Shown here piece after piece: positions 1-7,717 of a stretch of DNA of 64,000 bases. How positions within the stretch are numbered: position 1 is the first letter of the stretch; each line of letters starts with the position of its first letter. The stretch spans positions 1-64,000 of the forward strand of contig JAWVFH010000037.1 of NCBI GenBank assembly GCA_033856255.1, in the 5' to 3' direction. The position numbers and the translations under genes were made by a program. The stretch comes from WHSW01 sp033856255 (GTDB taxonomy: Bacteria > Actinomycetota > Thermoleophilia > Solirubrobacterales > 70-9). The notes under the pieces were generated by a model. That model was not told the origin of the DNA. It ran no database searches and saw only the letters and a program-made list of their open reading frames with translations.

Positions 1-58
1 CAGGAGGGAAAGAGAAACACGGTTTGGCTAGGGCCCCTCCCCCGGGGCCCGCACAAGG

Positions 59-95
59 ACAGGTCCGGATCGCCCCCCGGGCCTGTTTCCTTTTG
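59..95 (+). terminator. Candidate rho-independent terminator
   Basis: A 10-bp stem (59-68 pairing with 77-86, one G-U pair, 8-nt loop) is followed on the + strand by a T-rich stretch. A second GC hairpin lies just upstream (31-37 with 44-50). It would end a rightward gene located before the window; that gene is not visible here. Confidence 0.45.
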
Positions 96-109
96 GCTGA
101 TTGAGAAGT

Positions 110-154
110 CCGGCCGAAGGCCGGTCCATTGCCCGCCGGCGCTGTGTGCCGGCG
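110..154 (-). terminator. Two GC hairpins after the RpiR-type gene
   Basis: Two perfect hairpins follow the stop codon of the leftward RpiR-type gene: CGCCGGC at 134-140 with its complement at 148-154, and CCGGCC at 110-115 with its complement at 119-124 around a GAA loop. Neither has a T-run, so they are only candidate transcript-end structures. Confidence 0.3.
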
Positions 155-159
155 CCGCG

Positions 160-1086
160 TTACTTCAGCTTGTAGGCGCGGATGCGGTCGCGATGGGCCG
201 CCTCGTCACGGGCGTAGACCCCGTGGGCGAGCGCCTGGACCAGGCCCATCAGGGCCGCGTTCGAACGGATGTATGACGGACCGTTCGACGAGTAGTAGAG
301 GATCAGCTCCGAATGCTCGGCCACGTCGGAGAGCGTCGCGTCGGTGATCGACATCGTCCGCGCGCGGCGGTGACGGCCGAGCTTCAGGGCGCGCAGGACC
401 AGCGGATGCGCGCGGCCGGCGGTGAGCGCGACCAACAGCGTGTCCTCGTCCATGCGCGAAAGCTTCTGGATGTTGTCCTGGCTCGGGGAGGCGACGATCT
501 CGGCCCGGATGTCGAGCAGGCCCAGCAGGTGGCGCAGATAGCTTGCGAAGAACGCCATCTGGTCGACGCCGACGATCAGGACCCGGCGCGAGGTCGCGAG
601 GGCCGAGACCGAGGCCTCGACCTGCTCGCGGGTCAGGGAGCGGGCGGTCTCCTCGATGTTGGAGTAGTCCGCTCCGAGTGACGCCTCGAACTCGGAATGA
701 TCGAAGTTGAACAGTGCGCCGGCGCCGCCGTTGCTGCCGTTGGTCGCTCCCTCGGCGACCTTCTGGCGGTACTCCTCGATCGCTGCCTGCTGAAGCTCGG
801 GATAGCCGTCGAAGCCCAGGGCCTGCGAGAAGCGGACGACCGTGGAGGAAGAGGTGTTCGCCCTCCGGGCCAGCTCCTCGGCCGTCTGGAAGGCGGCCTC
901 GTCGAGGTGATCGACGATGTAGCGGGCGACGTCCTTCTGCGATCGCGAGAACTCGTCGAAGCGCTCGGTGATGTAGACGGAGAGCGCCTTGCCGTTCGGG
1001 CGCGTCGGCTGGCGGCGCGAGCTGCCGTTGGCGCTGGTTGAGCGGGTACGGGCGGCGGGGCGGGTCTTGGTCGCGGTCTTGGTCAC
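160..1086 (-). CDS. MurR/RpiR-family transcriptional regulator
   Basis: This 308-aa protein has the architecture of RpiR/MurR regulators: an N-terminal helix-turn-helix of the HTH_6 type (roughly residues 35-110, including the segment TAEELARRANTSSSTVVRFS) and a C-terminal SIS sugar-phosphate-binding domain (roughly 150-290). Such proteins usually bind a phosphosugar and control sugar, amino-sugar or phosphonate genes. The first 32 residues are a basic, disordered tail. The start is GTG at 1084-1086. It stands alone, divergent from a small gene at 1152, so its target cannot be read from its neighbours. Family assignment is firm; effector and regulon are unknown. Confidence 0.88.
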   Translation of the reverse strand: MTKTATKTRPAARTRSTSANGSSRRQPTRPNGKALSVYITERFDEFSRSQKDVARYIVDHLDEAAFQTAEELARRANTSSSTVVRFSQALGFDGYPELQQAAIEEYRQKVAEGATNGSNGGAGALFNFDHSEFEASLGADYSNIEETARSLTREQVEASVSALATSRRVLIVGVDQMAFFASYLRHLLGLLDIRAEIVASPSQDNIQKLSRMDEDTLLVALTAGRAHPLVLRALKLGRHRRARTMSITDATLSDVAEHSELILYYSSNGPSYIRSNAALMGLVQALAHGVYARDEAAHRDRIRAYKLK

Positions 1087-1151
1087 GGCCGTTGATTCGC
1101 CTCACCCCGCGCTTTTCCTTTTCCGCCGCCGCGTCTGCAAGGGCGGTCCTC

Positions 1152-1553
1152 ATGTGGTTGGATCGCCGCATGACCACCGAGGAGATGCTGCGGCTGACCA
1201 ACCGAAACATGATCGGCTTCGACCTCGCGCTCGGCTCGGCGGCCCTGCTGGCCCCCGACGCGACGCTGCGGATCCTGGGCCACGACGAGCCCTCCCCCGA
1301 CGCCCGTCACCTGTTTCGCCGCTGCGGGCCGATCTGGCTCACCTTCGCCGCCGCGCACCTGGTCGCCGAGCGCCGCGACCGCCCGGAGGACTGGTGGGCG
1401 CTCGCCTGGCTGCGCGGAACCGAGCTCGCCACCGACATCGTCTGGTCGCGGTCGGCCTCCTTCTCCCGTCCCGGCGCGCGGGCCGGGATGTGGGTCGCGG
1501 GCCTCTCCAACCTGGCGATGGCCGTCGGCTTCGCCCGGCTCGCGCGCCGGTAA
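1152..1553 (+). CDS. Small hydrophobic protein of unknown function
   Basis: From ATG 1152 this encodes 133 residues; an ATG at 1170 is an equally possible start. Several hydrophobic stretches are seen (around residues 20-35, 55-68 and 110-125), suggesting a small integral membrane protein with three or four segments. I do not recognise a named family, though short proteins of this look are common in Actinobacteria. It is divergent from the RpiR-type gene with a 65-bp gap, which must hold the promoters of both. No clear ribosome binding site is seen. Confidence 0.6.
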   Translation: MWLDRRMTTEEMLRLTNRNMIGFDLALGSAALLAPDATLRILGHDEPSPDARHLFRRCGPIWLTFAAAHLVAERRDRPEDWWALAWLRGTELATDIVWSRSASFSRPGARAGMWVAGLSNLAMAVGFARLARR

Positions 1554-1657
1554 CCCGGTCCCGGCCGCTCAAGGCCAGCGCTCGCATGGTCGATTGAACC
1601 TGTGCAGGCTGATTTGCCGTTCTGGAGCGAAGGTGGCTCACGCCTGACGAGCCCCGA

Positions 1658-4207
1658 ATGAGCAACCCCCAGGCCGAGCCCCAAGCCACAGATCCGATTC
1701 TCCTGCCCAGGCGGCATTGGTTGGTTGCGCTTGGCCTGATCGGGCTCGGACTCCTCCTGGTGCAGCTCGCTTCCCGCGTGACCCAACTCGGCTCCCCGGA
1801 AGCCGACGAGGCGATCGGCGACTGGACCTACAGGGCGCTGATGGCCGGTGCGGCGCTCGCGGTGCTCGCCAGCGCGGCCCTGCGCCGGCGCGACCGTCTC
1901 GCCTGGACGGTAATCGGGATCGGGCTCGCCGCCTACGCCGCCGGGAACCTCTACAACGAGTTCGACCTCGCGAACAACGGACGGACGACGTATCCGTCTC
2001 CGGGCGACCTCATCTACCTGGCCGGATACGTGGGCCTGATCGCCGGCGTGCGCCTGCTGGGCGCACGGTTTCGCGGCGTATCGATTCTCTCCCTCGGCCT
2101 CGTCGTCACCCTCCTCGGCCTGGCGACACTGTGGTCCTGGCTCGTCTTCGGGAGCGTCCTGGCGGACGCCAACGGTGATTCGGCCGCGATCGCCACGACG
2201 CTCTCCTATCCGGCGCTCGACCTCGTCCTGGTCGGCTCGACGCTGATCGCGCTGGCGGCCCGGGGCTGGAGGTTCGATCGGGTCTTCGTCACCCTGGCGG
2301 CCGGATTCGCGCTGGCCGTAGTCGCCGATTCGATTATCGCGGTGCGAGTCGCTCAGGGAGCCGCGATCGAAGGAAGCCTCCCCGAGACGATTTGGCCGGT
2401 CGGGATCCTGCTGATCGCGACCGCGGCATGGCTGCGACCCGGGGCGGCCGCCAAGACCCCCCGACCGAACACGGCCATCGTCCCGGCGGTCAGCCTGACA
2501 GCGATCACGATCGCAATCACCGGGCTGGTCTGGGATCACTTCTCGAGGCTCGGCTTGCTGACGATCGTGCTCGCCGTCCTGACCTTGATCGCCGGCTTCA
2601 TGCAGCTGGTCCTCCTCTATCGAGCCCACGGAGCGGCGACGGCCCGCGCACTGCGCTCCGAGAGCGTCCGCAGCGCCTCCACCGAAGGCGCCCTCGACTG
2701 CGTGATCACGGTCGACGCCCAGGGCATGATCCGGGAGTGGAACGACGCCGCATCCGCGACCTTCGGCCACTGCAGCGATGACGCGATCGGCCGCGAGCTC
2801 GCGACGCTGATCATTCCCCCCGCCGAGCGCGACCATCATCGGCGCGGCCTCAAGCTCCTCGTCGAGACGGGAGACGGACCGATCCTCAACCGGCGCATCG
2901 AGGGGACGGCGCTGCGCGCCGGCGGCGCGGAGTTCCCGATCGAGCTGGCGATCACCCAGGTTCAGGCCGACCCGCCGATGTACACGGGCTTCCTTCGCGA
3001 CATCAGCGATCGCAAGGCCCGCGAGGCCGAGAACACGTGGCTCGCATCGATCGTGCGGTCCTCCGGGGACGCGATCATCTCGAGGGACCTCGCCGGCGCG
3101 GTGACGGCGTGGAATCACGGGGCCGAGCTTCTCTACGGCTACACGGCCGAGGAAGCGATCGGTAGCAAGCTCAACTCGCTGATCCTGCCCGTCGATCGCG
3201 ATGAGGAGATCAACGGGATCTTCGGCCAGCTCTCGGACGGTCCGGTGGCAGCGTACGAAACCGAGCGGCAGTGCAAGGACGGCCGCCTGGTGACCGTGTC
3301 GACGCGCGCGTTCGCGGTCCGCGACTCCGCCGGCAAGATGGTCGGCGCCTCGGCGATCGCCCACGACGTCACCGAGCTCAGACGGCGCGAGGAGCGAGAG
3401 CGGCAGGACCTCGAGGCGACCCTGTGGCGCGAGCGCACCGAGGCCGCGCTCGACGACGACCGGCTCGTCTTCTTCGGCCAGCCGGTCGTCGACCTGCGCA
3501 GCGGGACCGTCGACCACCAGGAGCTCCTGGTGAGGATGGATCTCGACGGCGAGATCGTCCCGCCCGGCGCCTTCCTGCCCCATGCTGAGCAGACCGAGCT
3601 GATCAGGCGCGTGGACCGCTGGGCGGTCGAGCGGGGCATCGGGCTCGCGCGCTCGGGCCGGGTCGCGATCAACCTCTCGGCCAAGAGCCTCGACGACGCC
3701 GAGCTCATCGAGACCATCGCGAAGGCCCTGGCCGATCGAGCGCTGGCCGAGAACGTGATCTTCGAGATCACCGAGACCGCAGCCGCGTCCAACATGGACG
3801 ACGCGCAGCGCCTGGTCACGAAGCTCACCGCGCTCGGCTGCGGCGTCGCCCTGGACGACTTCGGCACCGGCTACGGCTCGTTCACCTACCTCAAGCGCCT
3901 GCCGATCACGGAGCTGAAGATCGACATCCAGTTCATCCGGGGGCTGGTCGACGACCCGGCCGACCAGAGCGTGGTCCGGTCGATGATCTCGGCCGCGCGC
4001 AACTTCGGCATCAGAACCGTCGCCGAAGGCGTCGAGGACGAGGCGACACTCGAGCTCCTGCGCGAGCTCGGCGTCGACATGGTCCAGGGCTACCACCTCG
4101 GGCGCCCGGCGCCGATATCGCCGGCGGCCGGCCGGCCGAGACGGATTCAGCGCGGGCCCAGACGCCCGACGAGGCCGCCCCCGCAGACAATCAAGGTCGG
4201 CCGCTGA
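1658..4207 (+). CDS. Membrane PAS-PAS-EAL cyclic-di-GMP phosphodiesterase
   Basis: This 849-aa protein has 8-10 membrane segments (residues about 20-320), two PAS domains (about 337-455 and 460-575) and a C-terminal EAL domain (about 590-820). The EAL domain should hydrolyse c-di-GMP to pGpG. Its catalytic set appears complete: E622 (in QELLVRM), N672, E703 (in EITET), D733-D734 (in DDFGTGYG), K754, E790 (in VAEGVE) and Q810. There is no GGDEF domain. The membrane part shares motifs (YPSxxD, LSYPxxD) with the GGDEF/HD-GYP protein at 39679-41703, so the two may sense the same signal. The last 25 residues are Arg/Pro-rich and may result from a frameshift; see the next gene. Confidence 0.9.
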   Translation: MSNPQAEPQATDPILLPRRHWLVALGLIGLGLLLVQLASRVTQLGSPEADEAIGDWTYRALMAGAALAVLASAALRRRDRLAWTVIGIGLAAYAAGNLYNEFDLANNGRTTYPSPGDLIYLAGYVGLIAGVRLLGARFRGVSILSLGLVVTLLGLATLWSWLVFGSVLADANGDSAAIATTLSYPALDLVLVGSTLIALAARGWRFDRVFVTLAAGFALAVVADSIIAVRVAQGAAIEGSLPETIWPVGILLIATAAWLRPGAAAKTPRPNTAIVPAVSLTAITIAITGLVWDHFSRLGLLTIVLAVLTLIAGFMQLVLLYRAHGAATARALRSESVRSASTEGALDCVITVDAQGMIREWNDAASATFGHCSDDAIGRELATLIIPPAERDHHRRGLKLLVETGDGPILNRRIEGTALRAGGAEFPIELAITQVQADPPMYTGFLRDISDRKAREAENTWLASIVRSSGDAIISRDLAGAVTAWNHGAELLYGYTAEEAIGSKLNSLILPVDRDEEINGIFGQLSDGPVAAYETERQCKDGRLVTVSTRAFAVRDSAGKMVGASAIAHDVTELRRREERERQDLEATLWRERTEAALDDDRLVFFGQPVVDLRSGTVDHQELLVRMDLDGEIVPPGAFLPHAEQTELIRRVDRWAVERGIGLARSGRVAINLSAKSLDDAELIETIAKALADRALAENVIFEITETAAASNMDDAQRLVTKLTALGCGVALDDFGTGYGSFTYLKRLPITELKIDIQFIRGLVDDPADQSVVRSMISAARNFGIRTVAEGVEDEATLELLRELGVDMVQGYHLGRPAPISPAAGRPRRIQRGPRRPTRPPPQTIKVGR

Positions 4208-4242
4208 ACCCCGAGGACGTCGTTCGGGCGCTGTTCGAGGCG

Positions 4243-4581
4243 ATGGCGCGCGGGGATGTCGACGCCGCCCTCGCCCTGGTCGATTCCGAGGTGGAGTGGA
4301 CGCCGACCGTGTGGAGTGGCAGCTCCGCGCGGGGGCGCGAGCGGGTACGCGAGTGGATGCTTCAGTTCGGGGACGACCTCGAGCACCTGCGGGTGAACCT
4401 GGAGGCGGTCGAGCCCAGCAACGGCCGCGTCCTCGCCCTCGGCACGGTCTTCGACCGGCGCGGCGACCACGCCTTCGCGACGCGCGCCGGCTGGATCTTC
4501 GAGGTCGCGGGCGGTCTGGTCGGCAGAGCTCGCGCCTTCTCGACCTGGGAAGACGCTCGGATCGCGGCCGGCGGCGCCTAG
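4243..4581 (+). CDS. SnoaL/NTF2-like protein, possible former fusion to the EAL gene
   Basis: From ATG 4243 this encodes 112 aa resembling the SnoaL-like NTF2 superfamily (a helix followed by a segment ending VDSEVEW, then strands). The fold usually forms a small ligand-binding or enzymatic cone; the substrate is unknown. The chosen ATG would cut into the first helix: the same frame upstream reads plausible protein (PEDVVRALFEA) back into the EAL gene without a stop. A CTG at 4204 is another start. Either initiation is non-standard, or this was once a C-terminal domain of the EAL protein now separated by a frameshift. It ends convergently with the next gene, sharing CTAG. Confidence 0.65.
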   Translation: MARGDVDAALALVDSEVEWTPTVWSGSSARGRERVREWMLQFGDDLEHLRVNLEAVEPSNGRVLALGTVFDRRGDHAFATRAGWIFEVAGGLVGRARAFSTWEDARIAAGGA

Positions 4582-5078
4582 CCGCCGATCGGACGGCTGC
4601 ACTCGGCGAAGCCGATCCGGCGCGCGATTCGCTGTCGCTCGCGCTGGGTCCGGGCGAGCTCGGCCTGGCTCTTCACGTAGGCCTCGGTGTCGCGCGCCTG
4701 GGCGGCGTCGTGACCGCTGCGCAGGAAGGCGATCCCGCGCTCGCGCGCGGCCAGGTAGCGCTCGATCTCGGCGTCGAACTCGGGCGGCCCGTTGAGGGCC
4801 CGGATCTGGTCGACCTCGTCGCCGGCGATGTCGGCGAGCTGAGTCGTGAGCTCGGCCGCCTGGCTCGCGGTTCGCGGCGGGCCGTCCTGAAGATTGGTGA
4901 ACGCATCGTGCGCCTTGCGGCAGATCTCGTCGCCCCGGGCGATCAGCTCACCGCGCGTCAGCTCGGCCTCCTTGAACGGCCCGAGGTTGAGGAGGACGGC
5001 GACCAACGCGAGAACGGCGGCCCCCGCGACTACCGCGAGCACCCAGGCGAACGTTCCGCGCGGTAGCTGCAGCCCCAC
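4578..5078 (-). CDS. Membrane-anchored extracytoplasmic protein, unknown
   Basis: This 166-aa protein starts with GTG and has one strong hydrophobic anchor (residues about 10-32) followed by a helical soluble domain. Two cysteines, in EICRKAH and FAECSRP, could form a disulfide outside the cell. No family is recognised, although single-pass proteins of this type with a Cys pair recur in Actinobacteria. It lies 9 nt behind the secreted protein at 5088-6032 on the same strand, so the two are probably one operon. Confidence 0.7.
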   Translation of the reverse strand: MGLQLPRGTFAWVLAVVAGAAVLALVAVLLNLGPFKEAELTRGELIARGDEICRKAHDAFTNLQDGPPRTASQAAELTTQLADIAGDEVDQIRALNGPPEFDAEIERYLAARERGIAFLRSGHDAAQARDTEAYVKSQAELARTQRERQRIARRIGFAECSRPIGG

Positions 5079-5087
5079 CGGCGCAGC

Positions 5088-6032
5088 CTATTGGTAGAGG
5101 AGGAGGTCCGGGGCGGGTTCGAGCCCCAGCACCGCCGCCGGTTTCATCAGCGGCGTGTCGCGCTGGTAGAAGAGCGAGAACCCGTTGAACAGCGTCGTGC
5201 TCGAGATCCCCGCGTAGCCGGCGGCCTTCGCGAGAGGGGAGCCGATCCCGTCGAAGTTGAGCAGGACCTGAACGCCTCGACGCGGCCGGATCCGGCTGCG
5301 GCCACGGACCATTCCGCGGCGGAACTGGTGCACGACGACGAGCTTCGGCGGCAGGTGGTACTCGCGGACCAGCGCGGCCAGGTTCCGGATCACCGCGTTG
5401 ACCTCGGTCGCGCCGACCTTGCCCGGCGTCTGGCCCGGGACCCCGTGGCGTCCCACGTTCCACTCCGGGTCGAGCGCCAGGTCGACGTCGGGCTGGGCGA
5501 GCCAGTCGGAGAGCTCGGCGGCCTCGGAGCTGAAGGTCGAGCGCCCGGGCTGGACGTCGAGCATCAGCCTCGCCCCCACCGCCCGTGCCTGCTCGAGGTA
5601 GATCCCGATCACATCGTCGGCCTGGCGGGAGCGGTAGAGACCGTCCGGCCCCCCACCCGCGGTCGCGAACACGGAGACGAGGTCGAACTCGCCGATCACG
5701 GGGCGGTCGCCGAGCGTTGCGTAGGGCGCCGCTTGAGCCGCGAGCCGCTTCGCGGCCCCCGCCGGCGTGTGCATGCCGAGGACGGTCTGGCCCATCTGGG
5801 GGGCGCCGTAGAGGCTGACGACGCGGCTTGCCGGGAACAGCTGCCCGTCGATTCCGCCGGCGGGGATGCCGCCGCCGCGCGGTGCCGCCGCGGGCCGGGC
5901 CGCGAGGAAGCGGTCCGTCGCCCGCTCGATCTGGGCCGCGGTCGGCGGCCGTGGCGCCGCCTGCGCGCCGGCGGCGGCGAACAACACGGTCGCGAACGCA
6001 GCCAGGACCGCCGCTGTCGCCGCTCGTGCCAT
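5088..6032 (-). CDS. Secreted protein of unknown function
   Basis: The 314-aa product begins with a clear Sec signal peptide (hydrophobic residues about 6-24, cleavage near AGAQA-A). I prefer ATG at 6030-6032; a GTG lies one codon upstream. The mature part alternates strand- and helix-like segments (for example GARLMLDVQPGRS, VDLALDPEWNV, LVVVHQF), which suggests a TIM-barrel fold like glycoside hydrolases, but no catalytic motif is certain. A downstream membrane-anchored gene follows after 9 nt. Export is well supported; function is not known. Confidence 0.72.
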   Translation of the reverse strand: MARAATAAVLAAFATVLFAAAGAQAAPRPPTAAQIERATDRFLAARPAAAPRGGGIPAGGIDGQLFPASRVVSLYGAPQMGQTVLGMHTPAGAAKRLAAQAAPYATLGDRPVIGEFDLVSVFATAGGGPDGLYRSRQADDVIGIYLEQARAVGARLMLDVQPGRSTFSSEAAELSDWLAQPDVDLALDPEWNVGRHGVPGQTPGKVGATEVNAVIRNLAALVREYHLPPKLVVVHQFRRGMVRGRSRIRPRRGVQVLLNFDGIGSPLAKAAGYAGISSTTLFNGFSLFYQRDTPLMKPAAVLGLEPAPDLLLYQ

Positions 6033-6090
6033 CACGCCTTCAACAAGCTACGCCGCCCGTCGTAGCGCTCCTGCCGTGACGGAATCCGCG

Positions 6091-7686
6091 CTAAGGCGCC
6101 GGCGCGCGCTCCTTCAACACCCGCCGCAGGATCTTTCCCGACGGCGATTTCGGGATCTCGTCGACCGCCTCGACGAGGCGGATCCGCTTCTGCGGCGATA
6201 CCTGCCCGCCCACCCACTCGATCAGCGCCTCGCCGTCGAGGCCGTCGCCGGCGGCGACCACGAACGCCTTCGGCAGCTCGCCGGCCTCCTCGTCGGGGAC
6301 GCCGATCACGGCGACGTCGGCGACCTGCGGATGGGTGATGATCAGCGCCTCGAGCTCAGCGGGCGCGACCTGGAAGCCCTTGTACTTGATCAGCTCCTTG
6401 AGCCGGTCGACGATCGCGAAGAAGCCGTCGCCGTCGACGACCGCGACGTCACCGGTGTGCAGCCAGCCGTCGTCGTCAATCGTCGCCGCCGTCGCCTCCG
6501 CGTTGTTGAGATAGCCCTTCATCACCTGCGGGCCGCGGATCCACAGCTCGCCGCGCTCGCCCTCGCCGACGTCGGTACCGCTCTCGGGGTCGATCAGCCG
6601 GCACTCGGTGTCGGGCACCGGCGGACCGATCGAGCCCGGCTTGTTCTCGCCGTCGGGCCTGATCACATGAGTCACCGGGCTGGTCTCCGTGAGGCCGTAG
6701 CCCTGCACCACCCGGCAGTCGATCCGCTCGGCGACCCGGTCGGCGAGCTCGGCCCCCAGCGGGGCGGCGCCCGACATGATCGTGCGCACGGAGGAGAGGT
6801 CGTGTTCGTCGACCGCCGGGTGCTTGGCGAGCGCCAGGGCGATCGGGGGCACCACGTAGGCGCGAGTCACCGAGTGCTCGGCGATCAGGCCGAGGAACTG
6901 GTCCAGGTCGAAGCGCGGCATCGTCACCAGCGTCGCCCCGGCTCGCAGGCCCTGATTCATGATCACGACCATCCCGTAGATGTGGAAGAAGGGCAGGCAG
7001 GCGATCAGGATGTCGTCGTCGGCGATCGCGAAGCTGGCCTTGAGCTGGCAGAGGTTGGCGACCAGGTTGCGGTGGGTCAGCATCACGCCCTTCGGCAGCC
7101 CGGTCGTGCCGCTCGAGTACGGGAGCACCGCGATGTCGGCGCCGGGGTCGATCTCCACCGCCGGCGCCGCGTCCGGATCGCCGAGCAGCTCCTCGAAGGG
7201 GCGCGCGCCCTCGGCCCCTCCGAGGACGTAGACCTCGTCGGAGATCCCGCTCCGCGCGGCGGCCTCGAGCGCGGTCTCGAGGAAGGCCGGCGCCGTGAGC
7301 AGCATCCGGGCGCCCGAGTCGGCGAGTTGATGGGCGAGCTCGTTCGCCGTGTAGAGCGGGTTGACGGTCATGCAGCAGCCACCGGTCGCGGCGGCGCCGT
7401 GGAAGGCGATCGCGTACTCGGGGCAGTTGGGCATGTAGACGCCGAGCGCGTCGCCCGTCCCGAAGCCGCGGTCCGCCAAGCCGGCGGCAAGCGCCTTGAC
7501 ACCCTCCGACAGGGCCCCGTAGGTGAGCACGCGGCCGGTCGGCCCGTCGATCAGCGCCGGCTTGTCGGCGTGCTCCCCGGCCGCCTCGAGGACGAAGGAC
7601 GTCACGTCGAGATCCGGGATCTCGACCCCGGGCCCGGGGCCGCGGTGGATCACTCTCGCTCCATTTCGTTCACGATCGGCTGACAC
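6091..7686 (-). CDS. AMP-dependent acyl-CoA synthetase (4CL/long-chain-like)
   Basis: This 531-aa enzyme belongs to the ANL superfamily: it activates a carboxylic acid with ATP to an acyl-adenylate and transfers it to CoA. The adenylate-forming P-loop YSSGTTGLPKG is at residues 190-200, the aromatic motif GYGLTETSP and the hinge segment (WLHTGDVAVVDGDGF) are present, and the C-terminal catalytic lysine is K518 in SPSGKILRR. Length and layout match 4-coumarate:CoA ligase-like and medium/long-chain acyl-CoA ligases; the substrate cannot be fixed by eye. It starts with GTG and is divergent from the phosphoesterase gene with a 31-bp gap. Confidence 0.92.
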   Translation of the reverse strand: MSADRERNGARVIHRGPGPGVEIPDLDVTSFVLEAAGEHADKPALIDGPTGRVLTYGALSEGVKALAAGLADRGFGTGDALGVYMPNCPEYAIAFHGAAATGGCCMTVNPLYTANELAHQLADSGARMLLTAPAFLETALEAAARSGISDEVYVLGGAEGARPFEELLGDPDAAPAVEIDPGADIAVLPYSSGTTGLPKGVMLTHRNLVANLCQLKASFAIADDDILIACLPFFHIYGMVVIMNQGLRAGATLVTMPRFDLDQFLGLIAEHSVTRAYVVPPIALALAKHPAVDEHDLSSVRTIMSGAAPLGAELADRVAERIDCRVVQGYGLTETSPVTHVIRPDGENKPGSIGPPVPDTECRLIDPESGTDVGEGERGELWIRGPQVMKGYLNNAEATAATIDDDGWLHTGDVAVVDGDGFFAIVDRLKELIKYKGFQVAPAELEALIITHPQVADVAVIGVPDEEAGELPKAFVVAAGDGLDGEALIEWVGGQVSPQKRIRLVEAVDEIPKSPSGKILRRVLKERAPAP

Positions 7687-7717
7687 GTGAACCTATATCG
7701 ATCCATAGTCTGGCGGG

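Noticed and set aside
1..158. Structured RNA (RNase P, tmRNA or similar) at the window start because of several GC hairpins
   Set aside because: No conserved RNase P, tmRNA or SRP core sequence can be seen on either strand; the hairpins fit terminators.
1307..4096. A 929-codon open frame on the minus strand opposite the EAL gene
   Set aside because: It mirrors the third-position bias of the EAL gene; its translation is an Arg/Asp/Gly-rich string without domains. The + strand has complete PAS and EAL motifs.
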